Source of the DNA: Marinisporobacter sp.
GTDB lineage: Bacteria > Bacillota > Clostridia > Peptostreptococcales > Thermotaleaceae
DNA: 64,000 bases
Reading direction: 5' to 3'
NCBI GenBank assembly: GCA_025210525.1
Contig: JAOARP010000017.1
Coordinates: forward strand, 1-64,000
The notes under the pieces were generated by a model. That model searched no databases and had not been told where the DNA came from. It was given only the letters and a program-made list of their open reading frames with translations. Position 1 is the stretch's first letter, and every line of letters starts with the position of its first letter. Both the position numbers and the translations under genes were made by a program. Shown piece by piece: positions 8,274-16,404 of the stretch.

Positions 8274-9170
8274 CTATTCAGCATTTTTTAGAGTATGTGT
8301 TAAATCTAATAGAGCTTGTAAAGGTGGAGAAATCCATTTGTTATTATGGTAAAGAACTTGAGCAGGTATGTTGAAGTTTTTATCTGGTAATGAAATCTCA
8401 TGTAAATCTCCACTTAGTAATTCTTTTTTTATAGTAGAACGTGGTAGAAAGGAAATGCCAAGACCATTTATGACAAAATGCTTTATAGCTTCGGTGCTCT
8501 CAAACTCTAATAGAGAATCAGGGAAAATACCTATATTCATTAAATAATTTTCAAATAAGCTACGATACTTACTGCCCTTTTGAGTGAGTATTAAATTTTC
8601 ACCTTTTAAGTTATAAGGACTAACGGTTTTTCTAGTGGCAAAACTATGGTCTTTATTTACAACTAAAACAAGAGGTTCATTAAATAAAATCTCGGATATG
8701 ATATCTTGATGATCTGTTTGGTCATCTAATACAAAGGCAATGTCTATGATATTTTTCTTGATCCAAGAAGGAAAATCGTAGCAATTGCCCATTTTTATTT
8801 TAACATCTACATGAGGATAGTGTGTATGATAATCCCTTAAAAGCTTCGGTAAACGATAAAAACACAGGGTTTCTGTAATGGCAATTCTTAATTCTCCTTT
8901 TATAATTTGAGGGGAAGATGAGGATAAGCTAGCAACAGCTTCATCGTATAAATGTAATATTTTTTTAGCATAGGATAGAAATATTTTCCCATCGTTAGTA
9001 AGCCTTATATGATTGCCTAAACGCTCAAATAAGATAGTTTCTAATTGATTTTCAAGTTTTTTTATTTGTTCAGAGATACTTGATTGTGCATAATTTAGTA
9101 TCTCCGCTGTTTTTGAAAAACTTTCAGTATAAGCGATTGTTACAAATGTTTTTAATAATTTAAAATCCAT
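8274..9170 (-). CDS. LysR-family transcriptional regulator
   Basis: The 298-residue protein has an N-terminal LysR winged helix (FVTIAYTESFSKTAEILNYA, then SISEQIKKLE) and a periplasmic-binding-protein-like effector domain from about residue 90. I chose ATG 9170, which begins MDFKLL and is preceded by AGGAAGG; the upstream ATG 9197 has no such site. It is transcribed divergently from the EamA transporter at 9334. A perfect 13-bp inverted repeat lies in the shared region, the usual arrangement for a LysR protein controlling itself and its neighbour. The ligand is unknown. Confidence 0.9.
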   Translation of the reverse strand: MDFKLLKTFVTIAYTESFSKTAEILNYAQSSISEQIKKLENQLETILFERLGNHIRLTNDGKIFLSYAKKILHLYDEAVASLSSSSPQIIKGELRIAITETLCFYRLPKLLRDYHTHYPHVDVKIKMGNCYDFPSWIKKNIIDIAFVLDDQTDHQDIISEILFNEPLVLVVNKDHSFATRKTVSPYNLKGENLILTQKGSKYRSLFENYLMNIGIFPDSLLEFESTEAIKHFVINGLGISFLPRSTIKKELLSGDLHEISLPDKNFNIPAQVLYHNNKWISPPLQALLDLTHTLKNAE

Positions 9171-9197
9171 AGTATTTTCCTTCCTAATCATTATCAC

Positions 9198-9233
9198 TAA
9201 AATAGATATAGAGTATCATATATATCTATTTTA
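9198..9233. promoter_or_regulatory. Inverted repeat, candidate LysR operator
   Basis: A perfect 13-bp inverted repeat (9198-9210 and 9221-9233, core AATAGATATA) has a 10-bp spacer. It sits 28 bp upstream of the lysR start, between divergent genes. Binding by the LysR protein is inferred from position. Confidence 0.6.
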
Positions 9234-9280
9234 CTATATTTTAGAGCCATGATAACATTAAATTGAATTCAAGTTACGTG

Positions 9281-9298
9281 TTATACAATGTTGTATAA
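9281..9298. promoter_or_regulatory. Second palindrome upstream of the EamA gene
   Basis: TTATACAATGTTGTATAA is a perfect 8-bp inverted repeat with a 2-bp centre, 35 bp before the transporter start. It could be another regulator site or part of the promoter. Confidence 0.4.
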
Positions 9299-9333
9299 AA
9301 ATTATCAAAGTAATCATATAGGAGATGAAATCT

Positions 9334-10275
9334 ATGAGAAAAAATTTTTTGTATTTTCTACTAATTTTAACAGTAATATTTTGGGGAACATCCTTTGGAG
9401 CAGTGAAAATCGGTATAGGCAATTTATCACCAGTACAGTTCCTTTTTTTAAGAACTTTGTTTGCAACGATTATTTTTTCTATCATATTGTTTAAAACTCC
9501 AAAAAATAAAAGAAAAGTAAGTAAAAAAGATATTCCATATATTATGTATCTTGGATTTATGGGGATAGGGGGGTATTTTATTGTACAGTATACGGCTTTA
9601 GAATATACTACGACTGTTAATGCATCCTTACTAGTAGGATTAGCACCTATAATAGTAGCAATATATTCATGCTTATTCTTAAAAGAGAAATTAGAACTTG
9701 TGAGAATAATGGGTATTGCTATGTGCTTTGCAGGAATTATTCTTATTATAACAAAAGGAAATGTTTCTAATCTTTCTTTTGGGAAAACCATGTTTGGGGA
9801 TATGCTTATGCTATTAAATGCGGTGATGCTAGCTATATTTTCTATAGGAGCAAAGAAGATATTAAAAAAATATGACCCGTTTATTGTTGTGGCATATATG
9901 AATATATTTGCTTTGATCATGTTAGCACCCTTTGCATTTACTTCTAACTTCTTATCATCAGATTCTCTTTTAAGCAAATTTAATGACATAGATATGAAAG
10001 CAATATTAGCAGCTTTATATTTAGGAGCTACTTGTACAGTTTTAGGATACTATAGTTGGTATAGTGCAATAAAAGAATTTGGACCTTCAAGAACATCGGT
10101 ATTTAATTATATTAATCCACTTGTAGCATCTATTGTTTCATTTATGCTATTTGATGAAGGGATAAATGTTTGTACGATTTTAGGTGGAATAAGTATAATT
10201 GGAGGTGTTGCTTTAAATAATGTGCAAAATATATTACATAAAAAAGAGAAATTTAAGCAAAAAGTAGTAAGATGA
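9334..10275 (+). CDS. EamA/DMT-superfamily transporter
   Basis: The 313-residue integral membrane protein has about ten hydrophobic segments arranged as two EamA repeats (for example FWGTSFGAVKIG near the N-terminus and GATCTVLGYYSWY in the second half). EamA proteins export amino acids or other small metabolites from the cytoplasm. Start ATG 9334 is 9 bp after GGAG; ATG 9325 is too close to that site. It is divergent from the LysR gene, so its expression probably answers the LysR ligand. A strong bidirectional terminator follows. Confidence 0.9.
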   Translation: MRKNFLYFLLILTVIFWGTSFGAVKIGIGNLSPVQFLFLRTLFATIIFSIILFKTPKNKRKVSKKDIPYIMYLGFMGIGGYFIVQYTALEYTTTVNASLLVGLAPIIVAIYSCLFLKEKLELVRIMGIAMCFAGIILIITKGNVSNLSFGKTMFGDMLMLLNAVMLAIFSIGAKKILKKYDPFIVVAYMNIFALIMLAPFAFTSNFLSSDSLLSKFNDIDMKAILAALYLGATCTVLGYYSWYSAIKEFGPSRTSVFNYINPLVASIVSFMLFDEGINVCTILGGISIIGGVALNNVQNILHKKEKFKQKVVR

Positions 10276-10301
10276 ATTTTCAAAAGAAACTTATTAGAGA
10301 T

Positions 10302-10342
10302 AACTAAAACCGAAGAGGCTGGATAACTCTTCGGTTTTAGTT
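10302..10342. terminator. Bidirectional intrinsic terminator
   Basis: A perfect 16-bp stem (10302-10317 with 10327-10342) has a 9-nt loop, with A-rich and T-rich flanks. It lies between the convergent EamA and MATE genes and serves both strands. Confidence 0.9.
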
Positions 10343-10366
10343 TAGTTATATAAATTTTCTGAGATA

Positions 10367-11719
10367 TTAATGGGAAACAGAAATTATATTTGGGTGCATC
10401 TTGCTTTTAGATAATATAATAGCACCTATACCTACTATTATTTGACCAATACAAATGCCTAGAAGGATACCGATATAGGAGTAAATCATTTTTCCTAATA
10501 TTGCAAGAGGGAGCACTATGATAAGTGTTCCTATAACGTTTAGTACAATCGTCCAAATAGGACGACCGATGGTGGTAAATGCTTGACTCATCCAATTTGT
10601 GATATTTAAACCCATCATTCCAAATATGATGATCCATAGGTAGTATGCGCTATATAACACTACTTGTTCATCGGGTGTAAATATACGTGACATAGGTTTA
10701 GCAAGAGGGATAGATAGGGTAAATACCATTACGCCATATATTAAGGCGAATTTAATAACTAATTTTCTAGTAGTATAAACTCTATCATAATGCCCAGCTC
10801 CCCAATTTTGACCAATTATAGGAACTAAAGACATGGCTACTCCAGAAGTTATTATTGTTACAAAGCTTTCTATACGAGTACCTACAGCGATTGCTGCAAC
10901 TGCTACGGTGCCTCCTGATGATGATACTAACGCGGTAAGGACACTTCGTAATAATTGAGGCATTAAAAGTACAGCAATGCCAGGTATACCTATTTTTAAA
11001 ATATCTTTCCATGATTCAAAGATTTCTTTCTTGCTATTAAACTCAAATGATAGTAAGTGATGATGAAAATGTGCAAAGGATAGTGTTGCGATCATACCTA
11101 TTATACGTGCAATGACGGTTGCTAGTGCAGCCCCTTGTATTCCAAGTTTTGGGAAAATCCAATATCCATGTATAAGAAGAGGATCAAGTATAATGTTAAA
11201 TACTGCACATATGATCATTACAATAAAGGGGCGTATCATATCTCCACTTGCACGCATACATGAATCACAAACAGGAGGAGTAACTACCACGACTACAAAG
11301 CTATACCATATAAGCATATAGTCCTTGACTAAGGATAAGGTATCTGAATCTGCTCCAAGTAGGGTAAATACCTTATCCATGCTAAATATTCCTATAAGGC
11401 TAATACATATGACAAAGATTAAAGACAGCAAGATTCCATCGGTTGCGATACGCTGCATTTGATGATGGTTATTTGCACCTTTTGCACGGGAAAGTAGTGA
11501 GGCAGCACCTGTGCTCATGCCACCTGAAATGGCTCCTACTATCATAACTACTGGAAAAGTAAATCCCATAGCGGCAAGTGCGGTAGTACCTAATTGTGAG
11601 ACGAAATAGGTATCTGTCAAATTAAATATAGTAAATGAAAACATACCTGCTATTGAAGGTAATGCTAGGCGAAGCATATGTCTAGGGATGCTTCCTGTTA
11701 GTAAATTGTATTGTTTCAT
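10367..11719 (-). CDS. MATE-family multidrug efflux transporter
   Basis: The 450-residue protein has twelve hydrophobic segments in two halves, with typical MATE signatures (LALPSIAGMFSFTIFNLTDT near the start and IGQNWGAGHYDR at the end of the second-half helix pair). MATE proteins expel cationic drugs or metabolites using a sodium or proton gradient. A MerR gene is divergently placed, and the promoter of this gene has the 19-bp spacer of MerR targets, so drug-induced expression is likely. Start ATG 11719 has an AGGAAA-like site. Confidence 0.92.
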   Translation of the reverse strand: MKQYNLLTGSIPRHMLRLALPSIAGMFSFTIFNLTDTYFVSQLGTTALAAMGFTFPVVMIVGAISGGMSTGAASLLSRAKGANNHHQMQRIATDGILLSLIFVICISLIGIFSMDKVFTLLGADSDTLSLVKDYMLIWYSFVVVVVTPPVCDSCMRASGDMIRPFIVMIICAVFNIILDPLLIHGYWIFPKLGIQGAALATVIARIIGMIATLSFAHFHHHLLSFEFNSKKEIFESWKDILKIGIPGIAVLLMPQLLRSVLTALVSSSGGTVAVAAIAVGTRIESFVTIITSGVAMSLVPIIGQNWGAGHYDRVYTTRKLVIKFALIYGVMVFTLSIPLAKPMSRIFTPDEQVVLYSAYYLWIIIFGMMGLNITNWMSQAFTTIGRPIWTIVLNVIGTLIIVLPLAILGKMIYSYIGILLGICIGQIIVGIGAIILSKSKMHPNIISVSH

Positions 11720-11752
11720 ATTTAAAAATATTTTCCTTTCCTATAGATTTGG

Positions 11753-11781
11753 TTGACAAAAATAATTATAAACCTTATAGT
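11753..11781 (+). promoter_or_regulatory. Sigma-A promoter of the MerR gene
   Basis: TTGACA (11753-11758), a 17-bp spacer, then TATAGT (11776-11781). Its -10 element lies inside the operator of the divergent MATE promoter, so MerR bound there would also repress its own gene. Confidence 0.75.
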
Positions 11782-11795
11782 AACCATAAAGTCAA
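11765..11795 (-). promoter_or_regulatory. MerR-type promoter and operator of the MATE gene
   Basis: On the minus strand TTGACT (11795-11790) and a perfect TATAAT (11770-11765) are separated by exactly 19 bp. An imperfect dyad of 21 bp (8 of 10 pairs) at 11772-11792 fills the spacer. This is the standard geometry of a MerR-activated drug-efflux promoter. Confidence 0.85.
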
Positions 11796-11846
11796 TAGGG
11801 AATATTAGAGTTAGTTTAGAATATATTAAAAGGGAGTTATGTGGCT

Positions 11847-12671
11847 ATGAAAAAAAGATATAGAATAGGGGAAATAGCTAAGATCAAAAATATAGATGCT
11901 CAAACCCTAAGGTATTATGATAAAATGGGCATATTATCTCCTGAAATAGTGAATGAGAAGAACAATTATCGATATTATTCGGTAGAACAGTTTATAGAGG
12001 TAGATCGTATAAAATTTTATAAAATATTAGGATTATCGTTAGAAGAGATTAAAAAATTTAAAAAGATTGATCGTGTTGAAGAAGCGTTAGAAACACTAAA
12101 ATTACAGAAAAAGCAGATGGAAGATAAAATAAAAAAAATGCAGGCTGTTACAGAAAATATAAAAGATATTATTGAAACAATAGAGGAAACAAGTGAAATT
12201 ACTGAAAACCAAATAGAAATCAAAAATTGTGATGCTATGTATGGTATTATTGGGGATTGTCAAACAAGTAATGATTGGTATGAATTTGAAGCTAAATTAC
12301 TTGAGCTTACTAATAAGTATCCTAATTATTCAGAAATTGGACATAATCATGGTTTATCATTTATTTATAATGAAAAGTATTTACATTCTGCTCAAAATAA
12401 AGATATGAAAAAGATAGCCATACCTATTGATCAAGGACTAATTAATGATTCAAATGTTCATAAGTACCAACTGGGTATGTGTATAGTAGCTTACCATAAA
12501 GGTTCACGTCACAATATAAAGGATACTTTTTCAAGATTAAAAGAATATATTAATGTGAAACAATTGAAGATAAGAGGAGATATTATTGTAACATCAATTA
12601 TTAGTAGTTTTATAGTCAATAATGAAGATGAATTTTTATATGAAATAAAAATACCTATAAATGATATTTGA
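11847..12671 (+). CDS. MerR-family regulator (BmrR/TipA-like), partner of MATE exporter
   Basis: The 274-residue protein has a MerR winged helix (YRIGEIAKIKNIDAQTLRYY, wing NNYRYYS), a linker coiled coil at about 75-120, and a C-terminal GyrI-like effector domain of about 150 residues, which in BmrR-type proteins binds bulky drugs. I chose ATG 11847 because AGGGAG is well placed for it; GTG 11841 is too close. The divergent MATE promoter with 19-bp spacing is the probable target. The pseudogene of an SGNH hydrolase follows 43 bp downstream. Confidence 0.9.
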   Translation: MKKRYRIGEIAKIKNIDAQTLRYYDKMGILSPEIVNEKNNYRYYSVEQFIEVDRIKFYKILGLSLEEIKKFKKIDRVEEALETLKLQKKQMEDKIKKMQAVTENIKDIIETIEETSEITENQIEIKNCDAMYGIIGDCQTSNDWYEFEAKLLELTNKYPNYSEIGHNHGLSFIYNEKYLHSAQNKDMKKIAIPIDQGLINDSNVHKYQLGMCIVAYHKGSRHNIKDTFSRLKEYINVKQLKIRGDIIVTSIISSFIVNNEDEFLYEIKIPINDI

Positions 12672-12714
12672 TTGATGAGATTTTGAAAAAATTTTTAATG
12701 AAAAGGTGATATTT

Positions 12715-13328
12715 GTGAAAACGATACTATGTTATGGAGATTCCAATACTTGGGGATACAATCCAAAAACAAAGACAAGATATGAAAAGGATAAGATATG
12801 GACTTCCGTTTTGAAAAAAAGGTTAGGAGATGAATATGAAGCTATATGTGAAGGCTTAGATGGAAGGACTACTGTCTGAGATGATCCTATTGAAGGAGAG
12901 TATAGAAATGGGAAAAAATATCTTTTTCCATGTATTCATAGCCATAAACCTATTGATTTGGTGGTTTTATTTTTAGGAAGTAATGACTTAAAACATCGAT
13001 TTTCATTGCAGGCAGTAGATGTGGCAAAAGGGGTTGAAGCATTAGTCAAGATGATAAAGAAAAGTGATACAGGTCCGAATATGCAGGCACCAGAAATATT
13101 GGTTATCATTCCACCACCAATGGAGGAAGGTATGGAAAGTGTTTCGGAGGAATAGAAAAGAGTTTAAAATTTTCAGATGAATTTCAAAAAATCCTTAAAG
13201 ATCAGTGCTACTTGATAGATGCTTCAAAGATTATAAAATCTAGTAAAATTGATGGATTACATTTAGACCCTAAAGCTCATGAGGAATTAGGAGTCGCTGT
13301 GTCAGATTATATAAGAAGTATTTTTTAG
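12715..13328 (+). pseudogene. Decayed second copy of the SGNH hydrolase
   Basis: This stretch is closely similar along its whole length to the intact gene at 2873-3511, including the ribosome binding site and the GDSNTWG block. Two lesions break it. A TGG Trp codon in the TTVWDD segment has become TGA near 12877. Around 13138-13156 about 10 bases present in the intact copy are missing, shifting the frame so that a TAG is met. The rest, including the DGLHLDP block, is still readable in the shifted frame up to a TAG at 13326. The start is GTG 12715. Confidence 0.88.
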
Positions 13329-13336
13329 AGTTTTCA

Positions 13337-13879
13337 TTAAGCATCATCACTGGAGACAGCAACTTCTTGCTGTGATTTTTTCTTTTCAGTTAAATGTTTA
13401 ATAATGCCTAAAGCATCATGAAAATTGTGAAGTGTTGAAAATTTATATTTCTTATCTCTTTTTTCACGTTTTTTTAATGCAGATTTAATATATCCGTTTA
13501 TATATTGTAAAACTCTTTTTTCGATGGATGGATAATTTTGTTCTATAATTTGTTGTTGTGATTTCGGAATTTTAGGGTATTTAGATAATTCTATATAGGA
13601 TGGGTTATTAACGATTAATATTTTTCTAAAATCTAATCCTGCATGAGTTTTTTTCTTAGAAGGAACAGGGTAGCCAATGTCACCTATTTTTTTATTAAAA
13701 GGAAGTTCGCTTCTAAGAGGAACTAAAATATTATTGTCTTTATATTGGATTTTTAGAAATACATATTGCCTTTGTATTTGCTTACCGATATCGTAAGGAT
13801 CTAGCATTTCATCAAGTTGCCTATTTTGTTTAAAATATTCTTCTTTTATAAAAACAAAGTTGCATTTTATTTTGGACAT
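13337..13879 (-). CDS. tenpN: Type III toxin (TenpN/ToxN-superfamily endoribonuclease)
   Basis: The 180-residue protein has the segments expected of the TenpN branch of type III toxins: NILVPLRSELPF in the N-terminal beta half, THAGLDFRKILIV in the middle, and YKFSTLHNFHDALGI near the C-terminus. These toxins are RNases held inactive by a repeated antitoxin RNA. The upstream DNA shows that arrangement exactly: promoter, two 47-48-nt tandem repeats, terminator, then this gene. ATG 13879 is chosen because GAGAGGG precedes it; TTG 13897 is an alternative. Known systems act in phage defence or plasmid maintenance. The family call rests on motif recognition and on the locus layout. Confidence 0.82.
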   Translation of the reverse strand: MSKIKCNFVFIKEEYFKQNRQLDEMLDPYDIGKQIQRQYVFLKIQYKDNNILVPLRSELPFNKKIGDIGYPVPSKKKTHAGLDFRKILIVNNPSYIELSKYPKIPKSQQQIIEQNYPSIEKRVLQYINGYIKSALKKREKRDKKYKFSTLHNFHDALGIIKHLTEKKKSQQEVAVSSDDA

Positions 13880-13915
13880 TTTGCTCGACCCTCTCAATTT
13901 GTCTATAATATTTTA

Positions 13916-13941
13916 AAGGGAACATCAAAAGATGTTCCCTT
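13916..13941 (-). terminator. Terminator between antitoxin RNA and toxin gene
   Basis: A perfect 11-bp stem (13916-13926 with 13931-13941) has a 4-nt loop and then a short T run on the minus strand. In type III systems a leaky terminator here sets the ratio of antitoxin RNA to toxin mRNA. Confidence 0.85.
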
Positions 13942-14047
13942 CTCTCCACTTTCTTCGGTTTTTTATTAGCCAGGCACGCCCGATAAACGCCTCAAACTTT
14001 CTTCGGTTTTTTATTAGCCAGGCACATCCGACAAACGCCTCCACTTT
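13942..14047 (-). ncRNA. tenpI: Type III antitoxin RNA precursor (TenpI/ToxI-like)
   Basis: The predicted minus-strand transcript starts about base 14047, 7 nt after the -10 element, and ends at the terminator hairpin. It consists almost entirely of two tandem repeats. Each unit contains GGC and GCC segments and CGG/CCG segments able to pair around an A-rich stretch, as expected of pseudoknotted antitoxin RNAs. Toxin cleavage would release unit-length RNAs. The structure itself is inferred, not folded here. Confidence 0.78.
13948..14042 (-). repeat. Two tandem 47-48-bp repeats of the antitoxin RNA
   Basis: Unit 1 covers 13948-13995 (48 bp) and unit 2 covers 13996-14042 (47 bp). They differ at three substituted positions around CGCCCGAT/CATCCGAC and near the unit ends. 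A six-base stub of a third unit follows at 14043-14048. There are no spacers, so this is not a CRISPR array. Confidence 0.92.
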
Positions 14048-14053
14048 GAATAT

Positions 14054-14082
14054 AGTATAGCATAGTTATATTATTGCGTAAA
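14054..14082 (-). promoter_or_regulatory. Promoter of the antitoxin-toxin locus
   Basis: On the minus strand TTTACG (14082-14077), a 17-bp spacer, and TATACT (14059-14054). The predicted start site coincides with the first base of the repeat block. Confidence 0.7.
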
Positions 14083-14274
14083 TACTTTTTGAGTAAAATT
14101 AATGGCTATCACATAAAGTAGAAATTTTCTGAAATTATTCAAATTAGTCCAGTAGAGAAATTGTAGGTTGTCATATTCCTTTAGACATTTTTCAATGAAT
14201 TATTTTATAAGCGTTTAATATTTTGTTATAATTAATACTAATTAATACGATAGATAACTATATGAGGAGGAAAT

Positions 14275-16290
14275 ATGAAATTAGAAAATATTTCTATACG
14301 CTATAGTGCCATGTTAATTATTACCATGGTTGTTATACCTATATTGTTAATCACAACAGGAATCAATTACTTTAGTTTAAAAAGTAATATATTAGAGAAT
14401 GCATCTATTGCAACCAATCAATCGAAACAATTAGTGGTAGATACGATTACGACTACTGAAAAGAATTATGAATTAATTTCAAGCTATTATGATCCTTTGA
14501 TGAAAGAGAGTCTAAAACTTTTCCAAAAGGAATATGAAGAACATAAAAATGATCTTGATAGCATAAATGTTCAAGGGTTAAAAGAAAAATATAATTATTT
14601 GTTAGATTTTTATATTATTGATAAGAATGGGATTATTATTTATTCAACTTTTCCCAAAGCATTAGGGATTGATTTTAAAAAATTTCCAGATTTTTATGAA
14701 AAATTTACCGAGATTAGAAAAGGGAATACGATAGTAATTTCAAAAGTAACATCAGAGATAAGAACCTATGAGTTAAGAAAATGGGGATATGCTCCTGTAG
14801 AGGATCATGAATATGTTCTTGAAGTAGGACTTTCATCGGAAGAACTTAAAAAGTATATAAAAAAAGTTGATTATGTTGATATGGCAATAAATTTAAAAAA
14901 GAATAATCCATATATAAAGAATTTACTTGTGTATGATAGACAAGCCTTTGTTTTAGGTTATTATAACCAAGAAACAAATAAAGAAGAATTAAGAAATATT
15001 GAAAAAGTTTTAAATACACGGAAAAGCTATGTTATTAAAAATGAAAATGGAATTGCAGATAAAGAATATATATTTATCAATACCTTTTTAAATGTTCTTG
15101 ATGATACGAAGAAAGTAGTTCGAATTGAATATGATTATAGTAAAATAGACCAAAAGCTCAAAGAGATCACAAAACGTACTATGATTATAATTAGTATATA
15201 TATATTGGTAGCACTTTTGAGTGTTTCTTATATTATATCTAGATTAATTACTCGTCCTATTGTTGGACTTACGAGAAGAATAAAGGAAATTTCTGATAAG
15301 AACCTGAATGTTCAAGTAAAGGTTTATGGAGAAAATGAAATTGGTCAGCTTGCAGTATCTTTTAATGAAATGGCTAATAAATTAGCAAATACATTGATCT
15401 CTAAAAATAATCTTGAAAATATTATTAATTCTGTTGGAGATTTATTTATTATTTTGGATGAGGACTTTAGAATAATAAAAATCAATCAATATGGACTAAA
15501 GCTTTTAGGATATAGCTTAGGAAGTTTAGAAAATGAATCTATTTGTATGATTTTTGATAAAACATTTGATCAAGAAAAAATAATCCAAGATATAAGAGAG
15601 AGAGGGATTGCTGAGAATATTGAAAATACTTTGATAAAATCAAATGGATTTTTTTCAGTGGTATTATCTATATTTACTCCCCTTAAGGATGAAGATGAGA
15701 AAATCAATGGATATACTTGTATATCTAAAGATATTACGAAAACGAAGCAACAGCTTTATCAGATGGAAAGAATTAATGAGAAACTAAAAAAAGAAGAACA
15801 TCGATTAAGAGAAAAAAATACAAAGGATTGGTTGACAAAAGTTTTAAATAGAGAATATATTTTTAAATATTTAGAAGCATTACTAAAGAAATCTTTCTTA
15901 GAAGATACAAATATTTCGATTGCTCTTTGTGATATTGATCATTTTAAAATAGTTAATGATACTTATGGACATCCTGTAGGAGATGTTGTTTTGCAGCAAG
16001 TAGCTGCTATTATTGAGGAAACTATTAGAAGAGAAGATGCGGTAGGAAGATATGGGGGAGAAGAATTTCTAATTGTCTTACCGAATGCAGATGATGAACA
16101 GGCCTTTAGGATATTCGAGGAAATTCGAAAAAAAATAGAAGCTTCGAGTTTTAATGAAGGCGAAGTGAAAATAACCATAAGTGGCGGAATTGCAGGGTGG
16201 GAAGGAAACAATAGTAAAGAACTTATTGCTAAAGCAGATGAAAAGCTATATATAGCTAAAAGAAGTGGAAGAAATAAGGGCATAAGATAA
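14275..16290 (+). CDS. Membrane diguanylate cyclase (Cache-HAMP-PAS-GGDEF)
   Basis: The 671-residue protein has a membrane segment near residues 13-33, an extracytoplasmic Cache-type sensor to about residue 300, and a second membrane segment. HAMP (RPIVGLTRRI), a PAS domain at about 380-490 and a C-terminal GGDEF domain follow. The active-site GGEEF is intact (GRYGGEEFLIVLP), and an RxxD inhibitory site (RRED) lies five residues upstream, so it should make cyclic di-GMP with product inhibition. No EAL domain is present. The start has a strong GAGGAGG site. The gene stands alone, 114 bp before a chemoreceptor in the same direction. Confidence 0.92.
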   Translation: MKLENISIRYSAMLIITMVVIPILLITTGINYFSLKSNILENASIATNQSKQLVVDTITTTEKNYELISSYYDPLMKESLKLFQKEYEEHKNDLDSINVQGLKEKYNYLLDFYIIDKNGIIIYSTFPKALGIDFKKFPDFYEKFTEIRKGNTIVISKVTSEIRTYELRKWGYAPVEDHEYVLEVGLSSEELKKYIKKVDYVDMAINLKKNNPYIKNLLVYDRQAFVLGYYNQETNKEELRNIEKVLNTRKSYVIKNENGIADKEYIFINTFLNVLDDTKKVVRIEYDYSKIDQKLKEITKRTMIIISIYILVALLSVSYIISRLITRPIVGLTRRIKEISDKNLNVQVKVYGENEIGQLAVSFNEMANKLANTLISKNNLENIINSVGDLFIILDEDFRIIKINQYGLKLLGYSLGSLENESICMIFDKTFDQEKIIQDIRERGIAENIENTLIKSNGFFSVVLSIFTPLKDEDEKINGYTCISKDITKTKQQLYQMERINEKLKKEEHRLREKNTKDWLTKVLNREYIFKYLEALLKKSFLEDTNISIALCDIDHFKIVNDTYGHPVGDVVLQQVAAIIEETIRREDAVGRYGGEEFLIVLPNADDEQAFRIFEEIRKKIEASSFNEGEVKITISGGIAGWEGNNSKELIAKADEKLYIAKRSGRNKGIR

Positions 16291-16404
16291 TTTTTTAGAA
16301 TTGATTAGAAAAAGTGGTATAGGGTATATATCTAAAGAGTTGATATTTGTAAAATTGTAAAAACGAAAATAAAAAATACAAAAGGATATTAAAGGTGATT
16401 AATA

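Noticed and set aside
9258..9989. 243-codon minus-strand frame inside the EamA gene region
   Set aside because: It is antisense to a clear transporter gene, has a translation typical of a shadow frame, and covers the divergent promoter region.
12715..13328. In-frame TGA in the second SGNH hydrolase as a selenocysteine codon
   Set aside because: The intact copy has Trp (TGG) there, not Cys, and the gene also carries a frameshifting deletion, so it is a pseudogene.
13946..14048. The tandem repeats as a small CRISPR array
   Set aside because: The units follow one another directly with no spacers, and they are followed by a terminator and a toxin gene.
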